Part shown: piece after piece, positions 11,182 to 21,199 of the stretch | How positions within the stretch are numbered: position 1 is the first letter of the stretch | How the letters are laid out: each line of letters begins with the position of its first letter | Assembly: GCF_900111305.1 (NCBI RefSeq) | Contig: NZ_FOGS01000006.1 | Location: 176,932 to 240,931 of the forward strand | Length of the DNA: 64,000 bases | Reading direction: 5' to 3' | Source: Vreelandella subterranea | GTDB lineage: Bacteria > Pseudomonadota > Gammaproteobacteria > Pseudomonadales > Halomonadaceae | Position numbers and translations under genes: made by a program | Notes under the pieces: generated by a model | Told to the model about the DNA's origin: nothing | The model's input: only the letters and a program-made list of their open reading frames with translations | The model's database searches: none

Positions 11182-11278
11182 CCTTGCAGGCACTAGTCTT
11201 GTAGGCATCAGGTGTATTGACACCTCTGTTGCAACCTCTTACAAATCGAGCTGAACACGGCATAAAGGAAATTCTGAC

Positions 11279-12556
11279 TTGAGTGATGACTTCCCGCTGG
11301 GATTACTCTTTGGCTTGCTGGCCCTTCTCATTGCCCTCTCCGCTTTTTTCTCAAGCTCTGAAACCGGCATGATGTCGATCAACCGCTATCGGCTCAGCCA
11401 CAACGCCAATAGCGGCGACCGTCGCGCCAAGCGCGTCATGCGCCTGCTGGCGCGCCCCGACCGGCTGATTGGCGTTATCCTGATCGGCAATAACTTCGTC
11501 AATAACCTTGCCGCCTCCATTGCCACGATTATTGCCATCCACTTTTTCGGCGATGTGTCGGGCCCCGCCATTTCAACCGCCCTGCTGACCATCACCATTC
11601 TGATTTTTTCCGAGGTGACGCCCAAGACCTATGCGGCCATCAAGCCCGAGCGCATTGCCTACCCAAGCTCGTACGCGCTTGAACCGCTGCTCAAGCTTCT
11701 CTACCCACTGGTATGGCTGGTCAACGCCGTTTCCAACGGGCTGCTACGCCTGATCGGCGTCAAGAGTGTCGAAAACGGCGGCGACAACCTCACGCGGGAT
11801 GAATTGCGTACCGTGGTGCACGAAGCCGGCACGCTGATTCCCTATCGCCACCGCGCCATGCTGCTTTCGATTCTCGATCTGGAAAACGTCACCGTCAACG
11901 ACATCATGGTGCCCCGCCATGAAGTGCTGGGCATCGACCTTGATGACTCACTGGAAGACATTCTGGCGCAAATCCGCACCAGCCAGCATACCCGCCTGCC
12001 GGTCTACAAAGGCGATATCAATAACATCATCGGCATGCTGCACTTACGCAATGCGGCACGCTTTTTATCGCGCAGCGAAGTCACCAAGGCAGCGATCGTG
12101 CAGGAAGCCCGCGAGCCCTACTTCATTCCGGAATCCACGCCGCTTCACACCCAGTTGCTCAACTTCCAGAAACAGAAGCGCCGTATCGGCATCGTGGTCG
12201 ATGAATATGGTGATGTTGAAGGGCTTGTCACCCTGGAGGACATTCTTGAAGAGATTGTCGGTGAGTTCACCACCGACGTATCGGAAGACGATGAGATACA
12301 TCAACAGGATGACGGCAGTCATGTCATCGAAGGCACCGCGACCATAAGAGACATCAACAAGATGCTGGGCTGGCAGTTACCCACCGATGGTCCCAAAACC
12401 CTCAACGGGTTAATTCTCGAGCATTTGGAAGGCTTTCCCGAAGGGCCTGCCTGCCTGCAGGTAGGGGCAACACGCATGGAGATTCTGGCGATTCGGGACA
12501 ACCTGATCACCTCCGCCCGCTGCTGGAAGGCGACCCGCAGCGGGCTCGGTCAATAG
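11279..12556 (+). CDS. yfjD: CNNM/HlyC-CorC family membrane transporter with CBS domains (YfjD/CorB type)
   Basis: Probable magnesium or cobalt efflux-related membrane protein. 425 aa: DUF21/CNNM membrane domain with three or four helices (residues 1-150; FSSSETGMMSINRYRLSH is typical), a tandem CBS pair (about 205-325; DIMVPRHEV and YGDVEGLVTLEDILEEIVGE) and a C-terminal CorC_HlyC domain (IEGTATIRDINKMLGW). The start is TTG at 11279: AAAGGAAA lies a suitable distance upstream and the reading (M)SDDFPLGLL fits; no ATG is available before the first helix. It follows ypjD by 97 bp. Confidence 0.9.
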   Translation: MSDDFPLGLLFGLLALLIALSAFFSSSETGMMSINRYRLSHNANSGDRRAKRVMRLLARPDRLIGVILIGNNFVNNLAASIATIIAIHFFGDVSGPAISTALLTITILIFSEVTPKTYAAIKPERIAYPSSYALEPLLKLLYPLVWLVNAVSNGLLRLIGVKSVENGGDNLTRDELRTVVHEAGTLIPYRHRAMLLSILDLENVTVNDIMVPRHEVLGIDLDDSLEDILAQIRTSQHTRLPVYKGDINNIIGMLHLRNAARFLSRSEVTKAAIVQEAREPYFIPESTPLHTQLLNFQKQKRRIGIVVDEYGDVEGLVTLEDILEEIVGEFTTDVSEDDEIHQQDDGSHVIEGTATIRDINKMLGWQLPTDGPKTLNGLILEHLEGFPEGPACLQVGATRMEILAIRDNLITSARCWKATRSGLGQ

Positions 12557-12568
12557 GCTGGCGCCCTG

Positions 12569-13231
12569 TCACTGGCGTGGCAAGATATCCTGATCCGCCT
12601 CGACCTTAAGCTGCCTCACCTGCTGCTCAAGGTAGCGGCGCAGCGCCAGCTCCCCTGTATCACTCGGGTCAACGGGGTCGCCAAAGCGGAGGCTTACCGG
12701 CGCCCGGAAACGCCTGGGCCATTTCTTCAACGCCTTGCCGTCATAGTGAGATGTCCACGACCCCCAGAGTCCCGCAAGCGCGGCGGGCACCACCGGCACG
12801 CAGTCCCGCATGACAATCGCCTCGAGCCCGCGGCGGAAAGGGTGGATCTCACCGTCGGGCGTTAGTCGCCCTTCGGGAAACACCATCACCACTTCACCCT
12901 GGCGCAGTGCCTGGCTGACTTCTTCCAGGGCGCGACGCAGCGCGCCCGGACTGCGACGCTCGGACTCGATGGGAATGGCACCGACCAGTTGAAACCACCA
13001 CCTCAGCCAGGGGGAGTCAAAGATCGGCTGGTCCATGACAAAACGCAACGGGCGGGGGCTGCCGCCGCCCAGCACCAGTGCATCCATAAAGCTGACATGA
13101 TTACACACCACCAGCGCTGGCCCTTGCTTGGGAATATGGCAACGCCCCCGAACATGCAGCCGATAGCAAAGCCGCATGGCCAGAAAGATACCGCCGCGCA
13201 GCAGGTGGCGCACTGGCTTAACCAATCCCAT
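12569..13231 (-). CDS. 1-acyl-sn-glycerol-3-phosphate acyltransferase family protein (PlsC-like)
   Basis: Transfers an acyl chain to lysophosphatidate or a related lysolipid at the inner membrane. 220 aa with the HX4D catalytic motif NHVSFMD near residue 45 and the acceptor-binding motif FPEGRLTPDG near residue 120; a basic, hydrophobic N-terminus probably anchors it. The ATG overlaps the stop of the upstream TetR gene by one base (TAATG), so the two are co-expressed and the regulator may respond to lipids. Whether it is the main PlsC or an accessory acyltransferase cannot be told. Confidence 0.85.
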   Translation of the reverse strand: MGLVKPVRHLLRGGIFLAMRLCYRLHVRGRCHIPKQGPALVVCNHVSFMDALVLGGGSPRPLRFVMDQPIFDSPWLRWWFQLVGAIPIESERRSPGALRRALEEVSQALRQGEVVMVFPEGRLTPDGEIHPFRRGLEAIVMRDCVPVVPAALAGLWGSWTSHYDGKALKKWPRRFRAPVSLRFGDPVDPSDTGELALRRYLEQQVRQLKVEADQDILPRQ

Positions 13232-13845
13232 TACTCGGGCTGCTCTCGGTTGCGCAGCCCGGCAAGAACGGTGCTCAACAGCTGGTCAAGCAGTTCATCC
13301 ACCTTGAGCTGGTGCCCCTGCCAGTAACCGAGGCGTTCATTCAACCCCAGCTGAACCAGCCCGTGCACACTGCCCCATAAGGTACGCCCCAGGCGTCGCG
13401 CCTCGGCATCATCCAGCAGGGGCTGATACTGTTTGAGCGATGTTTCAACCTGGGTAAACAACGCTTCGATCAGCTGGCTCTGACGCTGGTCCAATTCGCC
13501 TTCCTGGGCCAACGGATGGTCAAACAACAGTTGCCATCGGTAGCAATCCTTTTCGGCAAATCGCCAATAGGCATTGGCCAGCGCCCGCAGCCAGGGTTCG
13601 GGTTCATCAGACGCAAGGTTGGTAATCGTGGACTGCAAGCGCGCCAGGGTTTCGACGTTGACGTGTTGCAACAAAACATTAAAGCTGCCATACAGCTTGA
13701 GCAATGTACTGGGGGCGCAGCCCACCTCTCTGGCCAGGGCACGCAGCGATAAGCCATGAACGGACTGTTGAGCCAACCATTCATCGCAAGCGTGCATAAC
13801 CTGCGCGTGTAGTGCATCCGGCGCGTGCTGTCTGGGGCGAGCCAT
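13231..13845 (-). CDS. TetR/AcrR-family transcriptional regulator
   Basis: 204 aa. N-terminal helix-turn-helix at about residues 22-62 (VHGLSLRALAREVGCAPSTL), then an all-helical ligand-binding domain of the TetR_C_33 kind, with WGSVHGLVQLGLNERL near 162. Translationally coupled to the downstream acyltransferase gene, so a local role in lipid or membrane homeostasis is likely but not shown. No operator was identified in the 178 bp upstream region. Confidence 0.88.
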   Translation of the reverse strand: MARPRQHAPDALHAQVMHACDEWLAQQSVHGLSLRALAREVGCAPSTLLKLYGSFNVLLQHVNVETLARLQSTITNLASDEPEPWLRALANAYWRFAEKDCYRWQLLFDHPLAQEGELDQRQSQLIEALFTQVETSLKQYQPLLDDAEARRLGRTLWGSVHGLVQLGLNERLGYWQGHQLKVDELLDQLLSTVLAGLRNREQPE

Positions 13846-14023
13846 GGCGATCTCTTAAGGTGAACGGCAAACAGGAAGAATGCCTTATCGCGCTTTAGCG
13901 TGAACAAGGGATGCTATAGGATACCCCACATCGAACACTGTTTTCGACTCCAAACCTCGACATTTCATGCTTAATACCCTCTAAACGGGTACAGACAACG
14001 CCTTAGCGTAAAAGGAGACCTGC

Positions 14024-14701
14024 ATGGCCGGGCGCTTACACGTGCAGCAACTGCCTCTTGCCCGCCTACTCCCAAGCCTGAAGATGGCTGAACCCTTGAT
14101 TGAATCACCCAATGTGGCACCGCGACAGCCGATATCGGCCATCCGTACGGTTGAGGGTCAACCCTGTTTAGAGTCGTTATTCTGGGGGCTGACACCGCCC
14201 TGGCTAAAAGTCCTGGATAATGCCCCACACTGCGCTCGAGCGGAAACCCTGAACCAACGGGGCATGTTTCAGGAAGCCTATCGCTCGCGTCGCTGCCTGG
14301 TGCCGGTGAGCGGCTTTTACATCTGGAAACGGCTACCCCGTGCCAAGCAACCCTACCTGGTCACGCAGGTCAACCGCGGACCGCTATTACTTGCGGGGCT
14401 GTGGTGCCGGTATCACACCACACTCACTGCCTACAACGACTCCACCGCTCTGGTAACCGTCCCTGCGAACGCCTGTTTGTCGCACCTGACGGACCGGCTG
14501 CCTGCGGTGATCGACCCGCGGGACGCAGACGAATGGTTAAATCCCGACACGGCTCACACTCGCCTTGATCGTTTATTGACGCCCGCACCCCTGGAACTGT
14601 TGGGCGCTTTTCCGGTATCAAAGCAGATTAACTTTCCCACCTACCAGTCACCGGCCTGCGCTCACCCCACCGGGCCGATGATACGCTGGACCACGTCATA
14701 G
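14024..14701 (+). CDS. SRAP-domain protein (YedK/HMCES fold) lacking the catalytic residues
   Basis: SRAP proteins crosslink to abasic sites in single-stranded DNA through Cys2. This 225-aa protein keeps the fold signatures (NVAPRQPISAI, SLFWGLTPPW, ARAETLNQRGMFQEAY, RRCLVPVSGFY, DRLPAVIDPRDADEWL) but the start reads MAGRL instead of MCGRF, so Cys2 is Ala. The usual Asn before ARAE is Cys70, the Glu of GFYEW is Ile100, and the His of IHDRMP is Thr156. All four residues known to matter in YedK (C2, N75, E105, H160) are thus replaced. The start is firm: AAAGGAGA lies upstream. It ends 8 bp before the M16 protease gene, whose ribosome site overlaps this stop. Function unknown; DNA binding without crosslinking is possible. 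Confidence 0.88.
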   Translation: MAGRLHVQQLPLARLLPSLKMAEPLIESPNVAPRQPISAIRTVEGQPCLESLFWGLTPPWLKVLDNAPHCARAETLNQRGMFQEAYRSRRCLVPVSGFYIWKRLPRAKQPYLVTQVNRGPLLLAGLWCRYHTTLTAYNDSTALVTVPANACLSHLTDRLPAVIDPRDADEWLNPDTAHTRLDRLLTPAPLELLGAFPVSKQINFPTYQSPACAHPTGPMIRWTTS

Positions 14702-14709
14702 GAGCTTAC

Positions 14710-17574
14710 ATGCGTCAACTGATTGGTTTAAAACGCTTTGCACGGTGGAAAATGGCGTTGCCCGGAGGCGCCCTGCTGGGCATGGCCATGGGCAGCCTCT
14801 GGCTTGCGCCTGCGGCGCTGGCGGCTGATGAAGACGACATCAAGGAGGTCGTTACGCCCCACGTCAGCCCGTATGACGAGCGCGACTACCGCGTGCTCGA
14901 ACTGGAAAACGGCTTGAATGTGCTGCTCGTCAGCGATGACGAGGCCGATAAAGCGGCGGCCTCGATGAACGTACGGGTCGGCAGCGCCCAGGACCCTGAT
15001 GACCTGCAGGGGCTCGCCCACTTTCTCGAACACATGCTGTTTTTGGGCACCGAGGCTTACCCTGAGGTTGACGCCTATCAGCGCTATCTATCGCGCAATG
15101 CGGGGTCGCACAACGCCTTCACCGCCTCCCAGGATACCAATTACTTTTTCAGCATTGAGCCTTCCGCCTTTGAGGGCGCTCTGGACCGATTCAGTGCATT
15201 TTTTGTTTCGCCGCTGTTTAATGCCGACAAGCTTGAAAGCGAGCGCAATGTGGTGCACTCCGAGTACGTAGCACGCCGTCGCGATGAAGGAAGGCGCGAA
15301 AACGCGGTACTCAACCAGTTGCTGAACCCGGATAACCCCACCACCCAGTTTGCCGTGGGTAACCGCGAGACGCTGGCCAATCCCCCGGAAGGTGAAGCCA
15401 CCCTTCGCGAACGGGTCATGGCGTTTTATCAGCGCCACTACGATGCCAATGTCATGAACCTGGCCGTGGTAGCACCTCAGTCGCTGGATACCCTGGAAGA
15501 CTGGGTGGTGGAGCGCTTTGCCGAGATTCCCGATAACGACCGGGAGGCTCCCGCCATCGATACCCCGCTGGTCGATCGCGACACGCTGCCCCGTTACGTA
15601 GAACGCCAGTCGATTGAAGATCGCCATCAACTACGTTTTTACTTTCCCATTCCCGACCCCACCGACGCTTATCGCCAGAAACCCACTCAACTGATTTCCC
15701 ATCTGTTGGGCGATGAAAGCGATGGTAGCCTGTTCGCCGTTCTCAAGGACGCCGGGCTTGCCGACGCGTTGTCGACAGGGATCAGCCGCGCCGATGGCCA
15801 GCATGCGCTTTTCACGGTCTCCATCAGCCTTACCGAGGACGGCGCGCAGCGCCTGGACGATATTGAAGCCACGCTGTTTGCCGCCATCGAGCGTATCCGC
15901 CAGGGCGGGCTTGAAGAGTGGCGCTACACCGAGCAAGCCGACCTCAACGAACAGGCCTTCCGCTTTCAACAGCACGGCGAACCCCAGCAGGAAGCCATTC
16001 GACTGTCGATGAACCTGTCGCGCTACCCGGTGGAGGACGTCCAGTATGCCGCGTATCGGATGGATGAGTTCGATGCCGAGCAGCATCAACGCTACCTGGA
16101 TGCGCTGACCCAGGACAATATGCTGCGGATTTACTCAGCGCCCGATATCGAGAGCGAAAAGGTAACGCCCTGGTTCGACACCGCCTGGCGCGAACAGACG
16201 CCAAGCGAAAGTGGCCAAGCCTTGAGCGGGCTGGCATTACCGGCACCCAACCCCTTTATCGCCAGCGACCTGACCCTGCTGGAAGGCCAGGACGAACGCC
16301 CCAGTACGCTGATCGACACGCCTTCGTTTACCGCCTGGCATATGCAGGTCGCCCAGTTCAACACGCCCAAGGTGGAGTGGCGGCTGAGCTTGCAGCACCC
16401 CAGTGCCAGCTATTCCGCCGAAGAAGCGGTGCTCACCCGGCTGTTGGCCAACTGGCTGAACGATAGTCTTAACGAAGCACTTTACCCAGCCTGGCTGGCA
16501 GGCCAGTCGTTCAGTGCCTATGCCCATTCACGCGGGATCACGCTGTCGTTTTCCGGCTGGCGGGACGGTCAGACCCCGCTCATCGAGCAAGCACTCGACC
16601 AGCTCAGCGGCGCCGACATTGGTCAGCGCGACTTCGAGCGGGTGCTCAACCGTTTACAGCGCGAGTGGCGCAACGCCCCTCAAGCTTCTTTGTACGCCCA
16701 AGCCAGCGGCACCCTGGGCGAAGCCCTGCTAACTCCCCAATGGTCGACCCAAGCCCTGCTTGAGGCCAGCCAGCGACTGGCGCGTGGTCACCTGATCGAT
16801 TTCCGCCAACGTTTCCTTGACGACCTCTACGTGGATGCAATGGCGGTCGGCAACCTGGGGCCTGAACTTGCCATAGAGCAGGCAAACCTGATGCGCGGCA
16901 AACTCACTCCCCGGCTAGCGCGCGACGATATCCGCAATCTCACACCGCTCGCCGTCAGCGGCGACGATACCGTCCTGCACCCCAATAGCCAGCGTGAAGA
17001 ATCCATCGTACTGCGCTACCTGCAAGGCCGTGACCAAACATTGCGCGAGCAAGCCGCAACGCAGGTGCTCGCCCAGTGGCTGGAAACGCCTTTCTACCAG
17101 CAACTACGCACCGAGGAGCAGCTTGGTTATATCGTCAACGCAGGTTACTCACCGGTGCTGGACGCCCCTGGCATCGCCATGGTCGTACAGTCACCGGACG
17201 CCGATAGCGACACCATTGCCGAGCGCATGGACGCGTTTCTGGAAGATGCCGACGAGCGGCTTGAACAGCTGGAAGACGGTGAGCTGAACGCCTACCGCCA
17301 AGCAGTGAACACCCGCTTGAGCCAGCGCGATACGGGGTTGGCGCAGATGGCCAATCGCTACTGGCAGGCAACCGCCCGGGATGAAGTGCGCTTTGACCAT
17401 CGTGAGCAGCTCGCCGAGCTGGCCCTTGAGGTGACGCTAGATGAGCTGCAGGCACTGTGGCCTGCGCTGCGTGAACATCAACTGGACGTGCGCTTCAACC
17501 CCGGCGACGAACCCAGCGATGTGGCGGCGATCCGCCAGCAGTTCACGCCTTTACCCGAAAAAGCCGACCACTAA
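14710..17574 (+). CDS. Secreted M16-family zinc metalloprotease (pitrilysin/protease III-like)
   Basis: Insulinase-family peptidase degrading peptides in the periplasm. 954 aa, close to protease III (PtrA). An N-terminal signal peptide ends near ALAADE (residue 40). The inverted zinc motif is H104-FLEH108 in GLAHFLEHMLFLGT, with the second Glu further on in ERNVVHSEYVARRRDE. Four M16 repeats follow; the C-terminal half has ETPFYQQLRTEEQLGYIV, typical of pitrilysin. Its ribosome site (AGGAG) overlaps the stop of the SRAP gene, so the two are probably one transcript. Convergent with sbcB. Confidence 0.93.
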   Translation: MRQLIGLKRFARWKMALPGGALLGMAMGSLWLAPAALAADEDDIKEVVTPHVSPYDERDYRVLELENGLNVLLVSDDEADKAAASMNVRVGSAQDPDDLQGLAHFLEHMLFLGTEAYPEVDAYQRYLSRNAGSHNAFTASQDTNYFFSIEPSAFEGALDRFSAFFVSPLFNADKLESERNVVHSEYVARRRDEGRRENAVLNQLLNPDNPTTQFAVGNRETLANPPEGEATLRERVMAFYQRHYDANVMNLAVVAPQSLDTLEDWVVERFAEIPDNDREAPAIDTPLVDRDTLPRYVERQSIEDRHQLRFYFPIPDPTDAYRQKPTQLISHLLGDESDGSLFAVLKDAGLADALSTGISRADGQHALFTVSISLTEDGAQRLDDIEATLFAAIERIRQGGLEEWRYTEQADLNEQAFRFQQHGEPQQEAIRLSMNLSRYPVEDVQYAAYRMDEFDAEQHQRYLDALTQDNMLRIYSAPDIESEKVTPWFDTAWREQTPSESGQALSGLALPAPNPFIASDLTLLEGQDERPSTLIDTPSFTAWHMQVAQFNTPKVEWRLSLQHPSASYSAEEAVLTRLLANWLNDSLNEALYPAWLAGQSFSAYAHSRGITLSFSGWRDGQTPLIEQALDQLSGADIGQRDFERVLNRLQREWRNAPQASLYAQASGTLGEALLTPQWSTQALLEASQRLARGHLIDFRQRFLDDLYVDAMAVGNLGPELAIEQANLMRGKLTPRLARDDIRNLTPLAVSGDDTVLHPNSQREESIVLRYLQGRDQTLREQAATQVLAQWLETPFYQQLRTEEQLGYIVNAGYSPVLDAPGIAMVVQSPDADSDTIAERMDAFLEDADERLEQLEDGELNAYRQAVNTRLSQRDTGLAQMANRYWQATARDEVRFDHREQLAELALEVTLDELQALWPALREHQLDVRFNPGDEPSDVAAIRQQFTPLPEKADH

Positions 17575-17598
17575 CCGTTGGGCCCTAGGCCTGCCTGC

Positions 17599-19092
17599 TC
17601 AGGCGTCAAATGCCTGGGCAGGCAACATGGCTTCAACATAGAGCACGAGTTCCTCGAGAATCTGGCGCTGTTGATCGGTGAGCGTCTGCTGGTTGTAGTT
17701 TTCGATCTCCCGGGCAAAGGCTTTCAAGGTAAAACCTGACAGCGTGGCATCGTTCAGACGCATCCAGCGAAACGCCTCCCACTGCTCCAGCTCGTCGCCC
17801 TCGAGGGTTTCCGGGTAGCTTCGCGCACGAAAGCGGAACAGCATCTCCTCAAGTCTCGGGTCCTGAAAGGCGAACCGCTCGCCCACCAAATCCCAAGGGT
17901 CCATGGCCCTGACCCGCTCCATCTGCTGGCGGTCGGCCGCCGAGAAAAAGGCACCGGCATAGAGCATCAGGTCGGGATCCTGGGGCGCATCGTCGTAGCC
18001 TGCGCTGAAGACGTCAGCCACTTTCTGGGACACCGAAGGGGCCTCGCGGAGCATTTTCCAATGTCGGCGACAGGCGTTCATATCCAGCCCCAACCGGGCC
18101 ACGATGTCGCCATACTCCCCTTTCTGCGGACCCTCCACGTCTTTCAGCGCCGTGGTGGGAAAGACTACCGGGCAGCGATTGATGTGAATGACCTTGAGCG
18201 GAATGCGGGTGTCGCCCTCCGCCAGGTCCTGCTGACTGACGAAGACGCGCTCACGAATTTGCGCCGCCGACATGGTCAGTAACTCGCTGGGATCAATGCT
18301 CAGGTCATAGACGATCACCCCGTTGGGGTTGCTCGGATGCTCGGCCAACGGCATCACCAGCGCACTGCACGCCCGGCTTGCCGGGTAGCGACGCGAAATA
18401 TGCAAGATCGGTTTGGCACTGGGCAAGTCGAGCTGCTTGGCCACTGCCCGCTTGCCGCGCAGGCCGAGCAAATAATCAAACAGCTTGGCATTGCGCGACT
18501 TCAGCAGGCGCGCCAGCGCAATCGTCGCACGCACATCGGCCACCGCATCGTGGGCGCCTTCGTGGGCGATGCCATTGGCCGCCGTCAGGTCTTCCAGCTT
18601 GAAACTCGGCGCGCCATCGTCGCGCAACGGCCATTCGATCCCCTCGGGCCTCAAGGCGTAAAAAGCTCTGACCACATCGATAAGATCCCAGCGCGAGTTG
18701 CCGTTTTGCCACTCGCGGGCGTAAGGGTCGAGCAGATTACGGTAGAACAGGTGGCGCGACACTTCGTCATCGAAACGCAGGCTGTTATAGCCCACCACGC
18801 AGGTGCCCGGCTCGCTCATATGGCGCTGCACCTCAGCGGCGAACTCGGCTTCCGGGAGACCGTGACGCTGTGCCTTTTGTGGGGTAATACCGGTAATCAA
18901 GCAGGCGGCGGGATGGGGAAGATAATCGTCAGCGGGGCGGCAGAACAGCTCGATCGGCTCGCCGATTTCATTCAACTCAGCGTCGGTGCGCAGAGCAGCG
19001 AACTGAGCGGGCCGATCACGACGCGGATCAGCCCCGAAGGTTTCATAGTCATGCCATAAAAAGCTGGCGGGGGCAGCATTGGGTGACGCCAT
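17599..19092 (-). CDS. sbcB: Exodeoxyribonuclease I
   Basis: Processive 3'-5' exonuclease on single-stranded DNA, used in recombination and mismatch repair. 497 aa with the DnaQ-fold DEDDh residues in FLWHDYETFG, VVGYNSLRFDDEV and HEGAHDAVADVRAT, followed by an SH3-like domain and a C-terminal helical domain as in E. coli ExoI. Start ATG 19092 is chosen over TTG 19098 because GGAG lies nine bases upstream. Convergent with the M16 protease; minE ends 130 bp upstream on the same strand. Confidence 0.96.
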   Translation of the reverse strand: MASPNAAPASFLWHDYETFGADPRRDRPAQFAALRTDAELNEIGEPIELFCRPADDYLPHPAACLITGITPQKAQRHGLPEAEFAAEVQRHMSEPGTCVVGYNSLRFDDEVSRHLFYRNLLDPYAREWQNGNSRWDLIDVVRAFYALRPEGIEWPLRDDGAPSFKLEDLTAANGIAHEGAHDAVADVRATIALARLLKSRNAKLFDYLLGLRGKRAVAKQLDLPSAKPILHISRRYPASRACSALVMPLAEHPSNPNGVIVYDLSIDPSELLTMSAAQIRERVFVSQQDLAEGDTRIPLKVIHINRCPVVFPTTALKDVEGPQKGEYGDIVARLGLDMNACRRHWKMLREAPSVSQKVADVFSAGYDDAPQDPDLMLYAGAFFSAADRQQMERVRAMDPWDLVGERFAFQDPRLEEMLFRFRARSYPETLEGDELEQWEAFRWMRLNDATLSGFTLKAFAREIENYNQQTLTDQQRQILEELVLYVEAMLPAQAFDA

Positions 19093-19222
19093 GGACAAGC
19101 ACTCCGCTGGGCATTGAAAAGCCCAAGCCTAGCATATCCACGCTGGGTTTCGCCGCGCATTCAGGAAACCTCTGATGTCAGCAATCCCGGTTGCAGCAAC
19201 CCTGGCTACCAGAAAGCGCGGC

Positions 19223-19474
19223 TCAGCTTTTGGGCAGCGTCACGTTCAACTCCAACACCGAGCAGTTGTCTTCACTATCCAGTGAGATCTGAATCGCATC
19301 GTCGTCCACGTGAACATAGCGGCGAATGACCTCCAGCAACTCACGTTCCAGCATCGGCATGTAATCGGGTTGCCCTCGTTGGCTTCGTTGATGCGCCACG
19401 ATAATTTGCAGGCGTTCTTTGGCCACCGAGGCAGACTTCTTGCGCTCACGCTTCAAGAACTCCAGCAGTTTCAT
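19223..19474 (-). CDS. minE: Cell-division topological specificity factor MinE
   Basis: 83 aa. Stimulates MinD ATPase and drives pole-to-pole oscillation so that division occurs at mid-cell. N-terminal membrane and MinD-binding segment ([28 protein letters not shown]) and C-terminal dimerisation domain ([19 protein letters not shown]) are complete. Its ATG overlaps the minD stop by four bases; third gene of minC-minD-minE. Confidence 0.97.
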   Translation of the reverse strand: MKLLEFLKRERKKSASVAKERLQIIVAHQRSQRGQPDYMPMLERELLEVIRRYVHVDDDAIQISLDSEDNCSVLELNVTLPKS

Positions 19475-20289
19475 CGCCGACCTCCACCAAACATGCGGCT
19501 GAGCAGGCCTTTACGCTGCATTTCGTGAAAGCGCAGCGGCATGTCTTCACCGAGCAGACGCGAGACGGTGTCGCTATAGGCCTGGCCCGCGTCGCTTGAA
19601 ATATCGTGGGTCACCGGCACGCCCTGGTTCGACGCCCGCAGCACGGCTTCGGACTCGGGAATCAAGCCAAGCAGGTTAATCGCCAATATTTCACGAATAT
19701 CGTCCAGCGTCAGCATGTCGCCCGAGGTGACACGCTCAGGGTTGTAGCGCGTGACCAGCAGGTGTTCCTTGATCGGGTCGCTGCTTTCCTCGGCGCGACG
19801 TGTCTTGGATGCCAGCAGGCCAAGAATCCGGTCGGAATCGCGCACCGAAGATACTTCCGGATTCGTCACCACGATGGCTTCATCGGCAAAGTACATGGCC
19901 AACTGGGCGCCACGTTCGATACCGGCGGGCGAATCACACATGATGTAGTCGAAGTCCTCTTTCAGCTTGTCGAGCACTTCGGCAACACCTTCCTGGGTCA
20001 AGGCATCCTTGTCGCGGGTTTGTGAAGCCGGCAGAATAAACAAATTCTCAACCCGCTTGTCGCGGATCAATGCTTGATTGAGCCCCGCCTCACCCTGAAT
20101 CACGTTTACCAGATCGTACACCACGCGGCGCTCGCAACCCATGATCAGATCAAGGTTGCGCAAGCCAACATCGAAATCAATCACCACCGTTTTCTTTCCG
20201 CGCAGGGCTAAGCCTGTCGAAATCGCGGCGGCACTGGTGGTTTTGCCGACCCCCCCTTTACCTGAGGTCACTACAATAATTTTGGCCAA
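19471..20289 (-). CDS. minD: Septum-site-determining ATPase MinD
   Basis: Membrane-associated ParA/MinD-type ATPase that recruits MinC and MinE. 272 aa. Deviant Walker [10 protein letters not shown] at residues 10-18, [13 protein letters not shown] near 36, [12 protein letters not shown] near 117, and a C-terminal amphipathic membrane-targeting helix ([12 protein letters not shown]). Preceded by minC with a 136-bp gap and overlapping minE. Confidence 0.97.
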   Translation of the reverse strand: MAKIIVVTSGKGGVGKTTSAAAISTGLALRGKKTVVIDFDVGLRNLDLIMGCERRVVYDLVNVIQGEAGLNQALIRDKRVENLFILPASQTRDKDALTQEGVAEVLDKLKEDFDYIMCDSPAGIERGAQLAMYFADEAIVVTNPEVSSVRDSDRILGLLASKTRRAEESSDPIKEHLLVTRYNPERVTSGDMLTLDDIREILAINLLGLIPESEAVLRASNQGVPVTHDISSDAGQAYSDTVSRLLGEDMPLRFHEMQRKGLLSRMFGGGRR

Positions 20290-20425
20290 GAGTTACTTCC
20301 TTCTTGAAGTCGTTCATCGCAAGTACACCGTTGGCGCACTACGTACAACGGGAACGTCTATGTCATCTGTAAACCACGCGGTGACGCCGCGTGGCTGGCA
20401 TTCTCAACGATTTACGCGTTAGGCG

Positions 20426-21199
20426 CTAATTAAGCGGCTTAATTTCCAATTGTTGTTGCGTAAAGTGCACCTCAGCGGGGGCACCCAGCAGCTGAGAATC
20501 AATATCTTCCAGACGCTTGTAATTACCCGCCACCGACAGTAATTCAGCGGCCAGCTCGCGGCAATAGATACCCGCCTGGGTATTGCCATGAATACCCGCT
20601 AATGCCCGCCCGCGCAATGCGCCGTAAACATGAATACTGCCGGCGGCCAGCACTTCCGCTCCCGCATTGACCGCACCGATGACCACCAAATCCCCTCCCG
20701 AAGCGCTCACCTGCTGCCCCGAGCGCACCGTACCACGGTAGAGGCGCGTGGTTTCTGCACCGTTGCTGTCCTGTGCCTGGGCTGGCTCTTCAGCGGTGTT
20801 TGCATCTGCCAAGGCGACGGGAGCGGTGCTTTCGCTATCGCTGCCAACACTTTTCAGCATTTGCGCACGGCTTTCATCGACCGGCGCGAACCAGCCAAGG
20901 CCGAGCGCCCACGCCGATTGGCGAACAGGCTCAGTGCCACCCCTCACTGCCACGGGGAGCAGCTTGTGGTCACGGCAGACGGCGCAAATACGCTCCAGCG
21001 AAAGATGGGGCTCATCGAGCTTTTCCACGTTAAGCACAACCGGTGTATGCTGAAAGAACGCGGGCGACTGAGACAGTTTGCTCGCCAGCTGACGTCGGAT
21101 ATGCTCAGGGTCAGCACTGTTTAGCTCCATGACGGTCATCGGCAGCATGCCGCCTTTAAAAGTAAAGGCCACGTCGGCACTATCCACATTGAGGCTCAT
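20426..21199 (-). CDS. minC: Septum-site-determining protein MinC
   Basis: FtsZ-polymer inhibitor of the Min system. 257 aa from ATG 21199, which has GGAG 7 bases upstream; the open frame extends further but without support. N-terminal FtsZ-interacting domain (VAFTFKGGMLPMTVMELNS), a variable linker rich in Ala and Glu (about 125-150), and the C-terminal beta-helix that binds MinD (LYRGTVRSGQQVSASGGDL, VIGAVNAGAEVLAAGSIHVY, GRALAGIHG). First gene of minCDE, divergent from the DUF349 gene. Confidence 0.95.
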   Translation of the reverse strand: MSLNVDSADVAFTFKGGMLPMTVMELNSADPEHIRRQLASKLSQSPAFFQHTPVVLNVEKLDEPHLSLERICAVCRDHKLLPVAVRGGTEPVRQSAWALGLGWFAPVDESRAQMLKSVGSDSESTAPVALADANTAEEPAQAQDSNGAETTRLYRGTVRSGQQVSASGGDLVVIGAVNAGAEVLAAGSIHVYGALRGRALAGIHGNTQAGIYCRELAAELLSVAGNYKRLEDIDSQLLGAPAEVHFTQQQLEIKPLN

